Positions 6,280 through 12,819 of a stretch of DNA of 15,287 nucleotides are shown piece after piece (within the stretch, counting starts at the first letter, position 1; each line of letters opens with the position of its first letter). Position numbers and translations under genes: made by a program. The stretch lies in assembly GCA_023396615.1 (NCBI GenBank), contig JAEWVM010000031.1, positions 1 through 15,287 on the forward strand. Reading direction: 5' to 3'. Below the pieces are notes generated by a model, which saw only the letters and a program-made list of their open reading frames with translations, was not told the DNA's origin and ran no database searches. Source of the stretch: Spirochaetota bacterium. GTDB taxonomy: Bacteria; Spirochaetota; UBA4802; JAFGJZ01.

Positions 6280-7198
6280 ATCCGAACCTCGTGATTTTTT
6301 TTCCGTCAATATAAACACCCTCGCCTTCTTTCAATTCTCCTACGATATAACCTTTTATATCAGAAGCTTTTTCAGGAGAAACAGTATAAACAAGTGCAAA
6401 ATCTTCACCCCCGAAAAGCGCATAGTCATAAGGATCATCTCCAAGAAGCGCGGCAGTTTCGGCAATACCATCAGAGAGTATGATAGATGACTTGTCTATA
6501 TGCGCAGAAAGAGAACTTCTTCGTGCAATGTTGCGGGCTTCAGAAGCCAGCCCGTCGCTGACGTCGGTCATGGCATGCGAAATAGGAAGTATTTGAGGCA
6601 GAAAATCCATTCCGCATTCCGGATGAACATGGTATTTCTTTACGCTTTCATATCCTTTTATATTTTTGAGAAACAGTTTTAATCCGGCAGTAGAACCGCC
6701 GAGCGGCGCCGACACTGCGATAAGATCTCCTGCTTTTGCATCTGAACGCAAACGGAGTTGTTCCTTTGTTGTTTCGCCGGTAAGAGTAATGCTGATGCTC
6801 ATCAAAGCACCGTGAGTCGTATCCCCGCCGATTATATCAAACTTATATCTTTCAGCGGCATCATATACGCCTTTGTAAAATTCGTCCATAAACTCAACGC
6901 TTATATCAGACGTAAGTGCAATAGAAATAAGAGCATACTTAACGGCTCCGCCGCATGAAGCTATGTCAGACACATTGGATATCATGGCTTTCCAGCCGAT
7001 ATCATACGGAGAAAAATATCTGCGCGAAAAATGATCATTCTCGACAAGCATGTCAACCGTCTGGAGCATGAGCTTTCCGTTCAACATGTCAACAACCGCG
7101 CAGTCATCACCGATAGAAACCATTACATTTTTATCACGCGGATTTTTCGCAATCCGGTCAATCAGCGCGAATTCGCCGCCAAGTTCCTTAATCAGCAC
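6263..7198 (-). CDS. thiL: thiamine-monophosphate kinase ThiL, 311 aa
   Basis: ThiL phosphorylates thiamine monophosphate to thiamine pyrophosphate with ATP. Motifs of the PurM-like fold are all present: SIGDDCAVV (28-36), DMLVENDHF (49-57), GWKAMISNVSDIA (68-80), GGDT (124-127), TDVSDGL (211-217) and FGGED (262-266). The acidic metal-binding residues of each are intact. The start codon is GTG at 7198 within GTGCTGATTAA, overlapping the thiC stop by 11 bases. AAGGAGG sits inside the last codons of thiC, 6-7 bases before it. This arrangement makes thiL translation depend on, or at least follow, thiC. Length is usual for the family. Confidence 0.97.
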   Translation of the reverse strand: MLIKELGGEFALIDRIAKNPRDKNVMVSIGDDCAVVDMLNGKLMLQTVDMLVENDHFSRRYFSPYDIGWKAMISNVSDIASCGGAVKYALISIALTSDISVEFMDEFYKGVYDAAERYKFDIIGGDTTHGALMSISITLTGETTKEQLRLRSDAKAGDLIAVSAPLGGSTAGLKLFLKNIKGYESVKKYHVHPECGMDFLPQILPISHAMTDVSDGLASEARNIARRSSLSAHIDKSSIILSDGIAETAALLGDDPYDYALFGGEDFALVYTVSPEKASDIKGYIVGELKEGEGVYIDGKKITRFGYDHFA

Positions 7199-8450
7199 CG
7201 AATTCCTCCTTCATTGCGCAGAATTCTCCGCACATTGAGCATTCTTTTTCATTAGAATGAGTGCTTCCTTCCCTGTATTTTCTTGCCTTTACAGGATCAA
7301 CCGCAAGCTCGAACATTTTCTCCCAGTCAAAGTCCCGGCGGGCCTTTGAAAAGACTTCATCTTTCACGCGTGCTGACGGAATTCCTTTTGCGATATTCGC
7401 CGCATGAGCGGCTATCTTTGAAGCTATGACTCCTTCGACTACATCATCAACCGACGGAAGACGAAGATGTTCTGCCGGGGTCAGGTAACACAGGAAAGCG
7501 GCTCCATGCATTCCGGCAAGAGCTCCTCCTATCGCGCCTGTTATGTGATCATAACCCGGAGCAGAATCCGTAACAAGAGGACCTAGAACAAAAAACGGAG
7601 CGCCATGGCAGACTCTGTCTGCTTCTTTTATCTGGTTTTCAATCAAATGTAGAGGAACATGTCCCGGTCCTTCTACCATCACCTGAACGCCTTTTTCACG
7701 TGCTATTAACGTAAGTTCACCGAGATTGGAAAGTTCGCTCATTTGCGCTGAATCTCCTGCATCGGAACCTCCGCCCGGGCGCAGAGCATCTCCAAGACTG
7801 AGCGTAAGATCAAACTCTTTCGCAATCGCGCATATTTCATCAAAATGAGTAAAGAACGGATTTTCCTTTTTGTGATACTTCATCCATTTTGAGATAATTG
7901 ATCCGCCCCGCGAAGTAATACCCATTATTCTCGATGAAGCCTTCTCTGCAGCAGACATGGTTATTCCGCAATGAACGGTTGCAAAATCGATACCGCATTC
8001 GGCGTCAGCATATACCGCGTCTATAAAATCCTTTTCCTTCATTTCTGAAAGATTTCCCTTGCATTTTGTTATTACAGAATACGCAGGAACACATCCTGTA
8101 GCAACGGAGCATTCTTCCATAAAGCGCCGGCGCATTTCCTTGACGTCTCCGCCTATGCTCAAATCCATTACCGCTTCGGCACCTGCAGAAACCGCCGCAT
8201 GAAGCTTTTTCATTTCATAATCAATATCGCAATTTTTCGGCGATGTTCCGATGTTTGCATTAATTTTAACAAGAAGATCCTTACCTACCGCAATAGAATG
8301 TTTTGCTTTTCTTTTTTTATTAAACGGAATAACGGCTTTTCCGGATGCGATCAGCTTCAAGAGAGCAGATGCATCAATTCCTTCATGAGCAGCAGCCTCA
8401 TTCATTTGATCTGTAATGATTCCTTTCAATGCGGATTCGATTTGTGTCAT
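7188..8450 (-). CDS. thiC: phosphomethylpyrimidine synthase ThiC, 420 aa
   Basis: ThiC is the radical-SAM enzyme that rearranges aminoimidazole ribotide to HMP phosphate, the pyrimidine half of thiamine. Visible blocks: INANIGTS (63-70), DLSIGGD (96-102), SRGGS (180-184), LGDALRPG (219-226), VEGPGHVPL (259-267), LGPLVTD (289-295), PGYDHITGAIGGA (298-310) and TPAEHLRLP (324-332). The C-terminal iron-sulphur motif is C404-S-M-C407-G-E-F-C411, i.e. CX2CX3C; the E. coli-type enzyme has CX2CX4C. At 420 residues it is the short form, without the N-terminal extension of the long form. GGAGG (8455-8459) precedes the ATG. It is first in the operon, under a TPP riboswitch. Confidence 0.97.
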   Translation of the reverse strand: MTQIESALKGIITDQMNEAAAHEGIDASALLKLIASGKAVIPFNKKRKAKHSIAVGKDLLVKINANIGTSPKNCDIDYEMKKLHAAVSAGAEAVMDLSIGGDVKEMRRRFMEECSVATGCVPAYSVITKCKGNLSEMKEKDFIDAVYADAECGIDFATVHCGITMSAAEKASSRIMGITSRGGSIISKWMKYHKKENPFFTHFDEICAIAKEFDLTLSLGDALRPGGGSDAGDSAQMSELSNLGELTLIAREKGVQVMVEGPGHVPLHLIENQIKEADRVCHGAPFFVLGPLVTDSAPGYDHITGAIGGALAGMHGAAFLCYLTPAEHLRLPSVDDVVEGVIASKIAAHAANIAKGIPSARVKDEVFSKARRDFDWEKMFELAVDPVKARKYREGSTHSNEKECSMCGEFCAMKEEFGAD

Positions 8451-8454
8451 TATT

Positions 8455-8477
8455 CCTCCGGTTTTATCAGAGGGGTG
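8455..8477 (-). promoter_or_regulatory. probable riboswitch expression platform covering the thiC ribosome site
   Basis: CACCCC (8472-8477) can pair with GGGGTG at the 5' side of the aptamer (8557-8562). The overlapping CCTC (8470-8473) can instead pair with GAGG of the thiC ribosome site (8455-8458). These pairings exclude each other, giving a plausible switch at translation initiation. There is no T tract to suggest attenuation. The ribosome-site stem is only 4 bp. Confidence 0.45.
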
Positions 8478-8495
8478 TTAAGAAATGCGGATGAA

Positions 8496-8567
8496 CAGAT
8501 CCCTACGTCAGCATTAACCGCTTCAGGTTCATCGGGTATCATCTCAGGTAAAGCACCACCCCGTCTG
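8496..8567 (-). promoter_or_regulatory. TPP riboswitch (THI element)
   Basis: On the minus strand the conserved blocks appear in order: GGGGTG, CTGAGATGATACCCG, GAACCTGA, GCGGTTAATGC and GACGTAGGGA. The outer P1 helix pairs CAGA (8564-8567) with TCTG (8496-8499). This is the classic thiamine pyrophosphate aptamer; binding TPP should lower thiC-thiL-thiE expression. It ends about 45 bases before the thiC start. Confidence 0.97.
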
Positions 8568-8571
8568 CATT

Positions 8572-8594
8572 TCAAGCGAAATCCCGACGCTTGA
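8572..8594 (-). other. 5' leader hairpin ahead of the riboswitch
   Basis: TCAAGCG and CGCTTGA form a perfect 7-bp stem with a 9-base loop, only 4 bases 5' of the aptamer. If transcription starts near 8597 this would be the very 5' end of the thi mRNA, where it could protect against decay. Confidence 0.5.
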
Positions 8595-8603
8595 TTTGTC
8601 AAT

Positions 8604-8631
8604 AGAATAAAACCGCATCAGACTTTCTTAA
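8604..8631 (-). promoter_or_regulatory. possible thi operon promoter
   Basis: Minus strand TTAAGA (8626-8631), a 16-base spacer and TATTCT (8604-8609). The same -10 hexamer serves the antitoxin. A perfect TTGACA at 8597-8602 was considered as a -35, but no acceptable -10 follows it before the aptamer. Confidence 0.35.
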
Positions 8632-8640
8632 ATTAATAAA

Positions 8641-8668
8641 TTGTTTTTATTATACATTGTGATAAAAT
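8641..8668 (+). promoter_or_regulatory. promoter of the superoxide reductase gene, with possible Fur-family box
   Basis: TTGTTT (8641-8646), 16 bases, TAAAAT (8663-8668). Within it, 8647-8665 is an imperfect palindrome beginning TTAT and ending ATAA, the type of AT-rich dyad used by PerR/Fur regulators. The centre matches poorly, so the operator is only suggested. Confidence 0.4.
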
Positions 8669-8699
8669 ATCTTAAAATCGAAAATATCGGAGGAATATT

Positions 8700-9134
8700 A
8701 TGAACTATTTTATTTGCGGAATATGCGGATACATCGCAATGGATTCTGCGCCGGAGGAATGTCCTGTCTGCACGGCACCGAAGGAAAAATTCAGTAGAAA
8801 TGATGCAATTTTTGAAGAATCAAAAGCAAAAGCAGCCGAAGGTGCGGCAAAACACGTTCCGTCGATTTGGGTAGACAAAGAAACCAAATTATATCCGGGA
8901 ACTGAATTCGTTACAGTACATGCTAAAATCGGCGAAGTTCCGCACCCCATGGAAGAAAAACATTTTATTCAGTTTGTTGATATTTACGCTGACAATAAGT
9001 GGATAAAAAGAGCTCACTTCACCCCGGCAGTAGTTCCGGCAATTACTGCACATCTCAGAATTCAGGCTTCAAAGATTACAGTTATAGAAAACTGCAATCT
9101 TCATGGATATTGGATAAACGAAATCAGCTTATAA
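8700..9134 (+). CDS. superoxide reductase with N-terminal rubredoxin-like domain, 144 aa
   Basis: Reduces superoxide to hydrogen peroxide without making oxygen, a cytoplasmic defence of anaerobes. Residues 1-35 form a rubredoxin-like Fe(Cys)4 domain (C6, C9, C21, C24; CGICGY and CPVCTAPK) of the kind found at the end of rubrerythrins. Residues about 50-144 are the neelaredoxin domain, with the expected iron ligands: H52 in KHVP, H82 and H88 in PHPMEEKH, C132 and H135 in CNLHGYW. The catalytic Lys (K51) is present; the Glu often found before it is Ala here. CGGAGG precedes the ATG. The first domain presumably feeds electrons to the second. The gene diverges from the thi operon and stands alone, with a hairpin following. 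Confidence 0.95.
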   Translation: MNYFICGICGYIAMDSAPEECPVCTAPKEKFSRNDAIFEESKAKAAEGAAKHVPSIWVDKETKLYPGTEFVTVHAKIGEVPHPMEEKHFIQFVDIYADNKWIKRAHFTPAVVPAITAHLRIQASKITVIENCNLHGYWINEISL

Positions 9135-9142
9135 TTAAAATC

Positions 9143-9166
9143 GCCGGAAGAGATAATTCTTCCGGC
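9143..9166 (+). terminator. hairpin after the superoxide reductase gene
   Basis: GCCGGAAGA and TCTTCCGGC form a perfect 9-bp stem with a 6-base loop, 9 bases past the stop. There is no strong T run after it (ATTCAAGATTCCTTTT), so it may terminate or only stabilise the 3' end. Confidence 0.6.
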
Positions 9167-9394
9167 ATTCAAGATTCCTTTTACCACTCAAAGAAATATT
9201 TTAAACATAATCACGGCTTCTGTTTGTAATTTCATTATAAATTTAAGACAATACAAATTAGAATTAATACAAGCTTAAAATATCTATCAAAATTAAAATT
9301 AATTAAAAAAACGGAAAAAATGTGATTGATTAATCGGAAGCAGCATGCTAATTATTATAAGTCAAAATTATTCTCAAATTTTAACGGAGGCTTT

Positions 9395-9538
9395 ATGAGG
9401 AAAAGTGTCCTGAAACTTTTATCATATGGTTGGCCTGATAAGATCATAGCCAACTATCTGATGATACGACCGACCATCGTCAAATACTACCGTAAAAAGC
9501 ATAGAATCTCAAGAAACGAATATCAGGGTTTTTACTGA
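9395..9538 (+). CDS. 47-residue helix-turn-helix microprotein
   Basis: The start at 9395 is favoured over the upstream ATG at 9326 because GGAGG lies 4 bases before it (ACGGAGGCTTTATG). The whole protein is little more than one helix-turn-helix: VLKLLSYGWPDKIIANYLMI, then RPTIVKYYRKKHRI. This follows the pattern G-W-x-D-x-x-I-A-x-x-L-x-I-x-x-x-x-V-x-x-Y seen in transposases, LuxR-like regulators and sigma region 4. The tail is basic (KKHRISRNEY). A 12-bp hairpin follows the stop, so it looks like an independent transcription unit. It could be a free-standing DNA-binding peptide or a relic of a transposase N-terminus; no other transposase parts lie nearby. Confidence 0.6.
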   Translation: MRKSVLKLLSYGWPDKIIANYLMIRPTIVKYYRKKHRISRNEYQGFY

Positions 9539-9552
9539 TAACTTTTCTTGAT

Positions 9553-9582
9553 GTCACGGTTTTGCGCCAACAAGACCGTGAC
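9553..9582 (+). terminator. strong hairpin after the microprotein gene
   Basis: GTCACGGTTTTG (9553-9564) and CAAGACCGTGAC (9571-9582) pair over 12 bp with one G-U around loop CGCCAA, 14 bases past the stop. Downstream bases (CAATCTATTTTC) are only moderately T-rich. It could also end a regulatory RNA. Confidence 0.65.
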
Positions 9583-9822
9583 CAATCTATTTTCAACAAT
9601 CGCCGGCGTCAAGAGAAACATTCCCTCACACCCCCAGAGCAATAGAAACGAATCAAAACAATTTTCATAAGAGACCGAACTTTAACAATGAGTTTATGCA
9701 ATGGCAGATTTAAGATTGGCGCTCAAAAACAATAATAAAAAATCTCTATTTATGTCTCATAAATTCCATGCTTAAAAATGTCAAGCAAATATGAAAAAAT
9801 ACCGACAATTAAATAGAAAAAT
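9583..9822. other. intergenic stretch without recognised features
   Basis: Between the hairpin and the ATPase gene there is no convincing gene, RNA or promoter. It is strongly AT-rich towards 9823. The promoter of the five-gene cassette should lie here, but no good -35/-10 pair stands out, and a -24/-12 sigma-54 site was looked for and not found. Confidence 0.5.
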
Positions 9823-10701
9823 ATGCAAAGCGAAACAATTTCTCCCGAAGCTCTAAATGACGTCTACTCCTTTGAAAATATAATATCTCTGGAGCAGTCT
9901 CTTTATGCCGTGGAAAATGCAAAAATAGATCTCTCAAAAATTAAATTCATTAATCCCTATTGCGCAGTCAATTTGCTGCTTTTAGGCAAAAACTATCTAA
10001 AAAAGACAGGCGGAAAAATATCATTGATCAATCTTTCTCCGGAGATTTCCTCATATCTCGAAAGAATGGATTTTGTAAAAAGAAATATTTTCAGCATTGA
10101 AACGACAGCAAGCAATAAACTGTCCAGAAGCGGAATGAGCAAAAGTATAATTGAGATTACCGATATTCCGGGAAAAGAAAGAGAAAGCGTCAAAGCAATT
10201 ACAAACGTTGTCGCTCTTTTTCGAAAAAGAGCAGAATTCATATTTAAATCTTCATTTTCCGAGAACAACACCGATAATTTTATTACCGTTATTTCCGAAA
10301 TGTGCCAGAACATCTTTGAGCATTCACTTGATTCGGGGTATGTCGCACTTCAGACGTACAAAACAGCAAAAGGGCCGGTCGTTCATCTTGTTGTAGCTGA
10401 TTCAGGAATTGGAATTGAAGGGAGCTTTGTCCGCATGAATAGAAACTGCGGAAAGGGATCAGATCTTCTGGTAAAAGCCCTCACAACTCCGATATCAAGC
10501 AAACGCGAATTCGGTTACGGACTCTGCAGAGTAAATAAAATAGTAGAACAGATGAACGGCAATCTTTATCTGCGTTCAAACTCGGATTCTGTTGCAGCAA
10601 TGAATTCTCCGAAAAACGGACGGATGTTTTTTTCTAAAAGCAATCTTCCTTTTTTTCAGGGAACTCAGATTTCATTTTTTATTATGGGAACAAATTCATA
10701 A
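9823..10701 (+). CDS. MlaB/STAS-like N-terminus fused to a HATPase, partner-switch type, 292 aa
   Basis: Residues about 20-90 look like a STAS/MlaB-type fold (AKIDLSKIKFINPYCAVNLL, then GGKISLINLSPEISSYLERM). Residues about 130-290 form a GHKL ATPase: N box ISEMCQNIFEHS (157-168), G1 DSGIGI (193-198), G2 region GYGLCRVNKIVEQMNG (231-246) and a final GTQISFF (280-286). There is no dimerisation/phospho-His domain, so it is not a classical sensor kinase. The layout suits an anti-sigma-like Ser kinase or switch ATPase. The ATG lacks a clear ribosome site. The next gene, 14 bases on, encodes another STAS-like protein. That they act together is inference. The protein is probably cytoplasmic. Confidence 0.82.
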   Translation: MQSETISPEALNDVYSFENIISLEQSLYAVENAKIDLSKIKFINPYCAVNLLLLGKNYLKKTGGKISLINLSPEISSYLERMDFVKRNIFSIETTASNKLSRSGMSKSIIEITDIPGKERESVKAITNVVALFRKRAEFIFKSSFSENNTDNFITVISEMCQNIFEHSLDSGYVALQTYKTAKGPVVHLVVADSGIGIEGSFVRMNRNCGKGSDLLVKALTTPISSKREFGYGLCRVNKIVEQMNGNLYLRSNSDSVAAMNSPKNGRMFFSKSNLPFFQGTQISFFIMGTNS

Positions 10702-10715
10702 ATGAGGCATGCGTT

Positions 10716-11267
10716 ATGACAATATTCGTCAAAGATCTTATCCCCAAAAAAAGCGGCAAAGCATCTTCCGATCTTTTAACGCGCCCCGTGGGTAAAAAAT
10801 ACTACCAGTCCGCTGAGAAAAAAATTTCTTCTGCCATGAAAGGAGAAGTGGTGATTCTCGATTTTATGGACATAAAAGTAATCGATCCGTCTTTTGCAGA
10901 TGAATTTGTAATTAACATTGTAAAACTGTCCCATTCGAATGATTTTTATGTCAGACTTCGAAATCTAACTAAATCAGCTCAAAGCAACATTTCAGCAATA
11001 ATTGATTCATATACAGATTTCGCAAAAAAAGATTACGCAGTCGCAGTCGAAGACCTTCTTGATAATGGAACACATTTTCTCGGCAATATGGGTTTACAGG
11101 AGAAAGAAATCGCGGAGTTCCTGCGCATAAACAAAACAGCTTCAACCAAAGCAATATCCGACAATTTTTCATTTACGGAATCAAAAACGGTTAACTGTCT
11201 CAAGACTCTCGAAAAATTAAGAATTGTGCGGACCGATGAAACTGGAAAATATTTTTCCGTATTGTAA
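10716..11267 (+). CDS. STAS-like DUF4325 protein with C-terminal winged helix, 183 aa
   Basis: Residues about 15-115 contain the DUF4325 signature: EVVILDFMDIKVIDPSFADE (44-63), a strand, then the conserved S-F-A-D-E helix start, as in other STAS-like proteins. Residues about 127-183 form a winged helix: LQEKEIAEFLRINK, then ASTKAISDNFSFTESKTVNC and LEKLRIVRTDETGKYFSV. It may be a STAS-like domain that controls, or is controlled by, the adjacent ATPase and in turn positions a DNA-binding domain. DUF4325 proteins are known to occur beside such ATPases; their molecular role is not settled as far as I know. The ribosome site is weak (AGG). No membrane segments. Confidence 0.82.
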   Translation: MTIFVKDLIPKKSGKASSDLLTRPVGKKYYQSAEKKISSAMKGEVVILDFMDIKVIDPSFADEFVINIVKLSHSNDFYVRLRNLTKSAQSNISAIIDSYTDFAKKDYAVAVEDLLDNGTHFLGNMGLQEKEIAEFLRINKTASTKAISDNFSFTESKTVNCLKTLEKLRIVRTDETGKYFSVL

Positions 11268-11353
11268 TATTTTTAATTAATTTTGATTGATTTGATCGTT
11301 TTCAGCATTAGAATTGACAAAGCGGCAATCAATACCGGGGAAAATGGAAAGAC

Positions 11354-11833
11354 ATGAAGGTAATAATAAAATCGAAAGAACTTGTTGAAAAAGATGATTC
11401 TCTTTTCGGTCTGCTTTCCCAGCATAAAAAAAACATATCTTATCTTCGCATAATGATAAATGAAACCGACAAACTCATATCACTTCAGATAACCGACAAT
11501 CCAAAAAACTGGCAGAATCTTCCGCCCGAAAAATATGCCGGCTTCAGAATGCTGAAAAGAAATGAAATCGGTGTAACCAAATTCAGCATCAAATACATTT
11601 CACCGGGAAACATAATAGCGCATTTCGGATCAACAATCGGTGTCAAATTCCCTAATGGAAAAGCGGAAATAGACAATCAGCTTTCCGTCAAATGCTATTT
11701 TACATTAGACTGCTCATCAAAATATCTAGAATCGATTGTTCTCAATATGCGTAAAATGATAAACATGACTCCGCAGAAGAAATATGAAATAATAGAAACA
11801 TATCTTTCTGCGAATCCGACGGCGGTACAATAA
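11354..11833 (+). CDS. hypothetical protein of the cassette, 159 aa
   Basis: I do not recognise a domain. Charged strands and helices alternate, with a compact beta-rich middle (TKFSIKYISPGNIIAHFG near residues 75-92, then a strand VKCYFTLDC) and a basic C-terminal helix. There is no signal peptide or membrane segment, so it is probably soluble and cytoplasmic. GGAAAG precedes the ATG by a few bases. It sits 86 bases after the DUF4325 gene, and its TAA shares one base with the next ATG (TAATG), so translation of the next gene is coupled. The tight link suggests that this protein and the anchored protein work as a pair. Confidence 0.8.
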   Translation: MKVIIKSKELVEKDDSLFGLLSQHKKNISYLRIMINETDKLISLQITDNPKNWQNLPPEKYAGFRMLKRNEIGVTKFSIKYISPGNIIAHFGSTIGVKFPNGKAEIDNQLSVKCYFTLDCSSKYLESIVLNMRKMINMTPQKKYEIIETYLSANPTAVQ

Positions 11834-12819
11834 TGGCAATTCCAGAAAGCAATGAAATATCGAGATTCAATGCTGCAATGCAATTCACCAACGGGGACGA
11901 AGATAAAGCTAGGCGTATGATTTCCGGAGACTACACCGATATTAAAGCAGTTAAATGCCGTTTTCAGATGGAAAACTCCGATATCTTCGGAGCTTTTATT
12001 ATCACAGTCAAACCTGAAGAAAACCTTACTCTTTCCGCATACGCGATTACCTTTGAAGACCGTCTAACCTACGATAAAATTTCACAGCGTGACTCATGGA
12101 AAACTTTTTATTCGAATATTTCGAAAATTGCGGAAAGCTCCGTTGCAACCGAAGATGCGGAACTGAGAAACCATATACTGACAAGCTGTGAAGGCTTCGA
12201 TATTTATCCCGACATTCAGGCTTCCGATATACCTGCGGTAAGCGATAAGCTTGAGGAGATCATTAATAAATTTTTCAATTTGCAAAGCGCACTATGCGAA
12301 ACTGAAATAGAAATGCTGTCGTCTCTTGCTCTATCTGAATCAAAAATTCCGATGCTGAAAAAAACTGAAACGAAAACTTCTTCACAGGAAGATGTAAAAC
12401 CCGACATTGAAAGAGAAGCAGATTTCGTAATAAATGCCAAAATAATAGTATCTCCTGTAAAAGGAAAATATATAAACGACATCCGTCCAGGTGAGATAAT
12501 AAAACTGCTTCCGCTCAAAGATGATCCCCTTTCACGGAAAATTGCCCAGGCACAGAAAACAATAGGCGAGAATGGAGAAATAATGCCTATCCGCGGAAGA
12601 CTAAAGGCAAAATATCCAAACGAAAAAGGATATATCATTTACTGTATTGTCGGCAAAAAAATACTCGCAAAAATCATTGAAGAAGAAAACGTAAAAATTG
12701 ATGTAGATTCTTCATCTTCCGACAAACAGAACAATGAAAAATCAAGCCTTTCGCTCTACATCATTCTTCTTGTCGCTCTTATATTTATATCTTTTTTCGT
12801 AATCTATGCACTTATTTAA
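11833..12819 (+). CDS. protein with C-terminal membrane anchor and UBA-like N-terminus, 328 aa
   Basis: Residues about 8-34 (ISRFNAAMQFTNGDEDKARR, then MISGDY) resemble a UBA/TS-N type three-helix motif: a hydrophobic helix, N-G-D, then A-x-x-M-I. Residues about 35-165 are an unrecognised globular domain. A low-complexity acidic linker (about 185-200) leads to a second domain (about 202-285, with GEIMPIRGRLKAKYPNEKGY). A Ser/Lys/Asp-rich linker precedes a single hydrophobic segment (about 304-327) at the very C-terminus. The protein therefore probably faces the cytoplasm with a tail anchor in the inner membrane. The start overlaps the previous stop by one base, and its end overlaps the next gene by 14 bases. 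Confidence 0.82.
   Translation: MAIPESNEISRFNAAMQFTNGDEDKARRMISGDYTDIKAVKCRFQMENSDIFGAFIITVKPEENLTLSAYAITFEDRLTYDKISQRDSWKTFYSNISKIAESSVATEDAELRNHILTSCEGFDIYPDIQASDIPAVSDKLEEIINKFFNLQSALCETEIEMLSSLALSESKIPMLKKTETKTSSQEDVKPDIEREADFVINAKIIVSPVKGKYINDIRPGEIIKLLPLKDDPLSRKIAQAQKTIGENGEIMPIRGRLKAKYPNEKGYIIYCIVGKKILAKIIEEENVKIDVDSSSSDKQNNEKSSLSLYIILLVALIFISFFVIYALI

Noticed and set aside
6279..6318. Longer ThiE start at 6318
   Set aside because: It has no ribosome site and adds 13 residues not typical of the family; GAGG supports 6279.
8199..8594. Plus-strand frame of 131 codons over the thiC start and the riboswitch
   Set aside because: Shadow of thiC and of the TPP aptamer, both certain on the minus strand.
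9540..9822. Sigma-54 promoter or small gene ahead of the cassette
   Set aside because: TTGGCG at 9717-9722 has no matching -12 element, and the short frames here have no start signals.
12216..12638. Minus-strand frame of 140 codons inside the anchored-protein gene
   Set aside because: Antisense shadow; the plus-strand gene is coupled to its neighbours on both sides, and the shadow is Ser/Phe-rich with no family.
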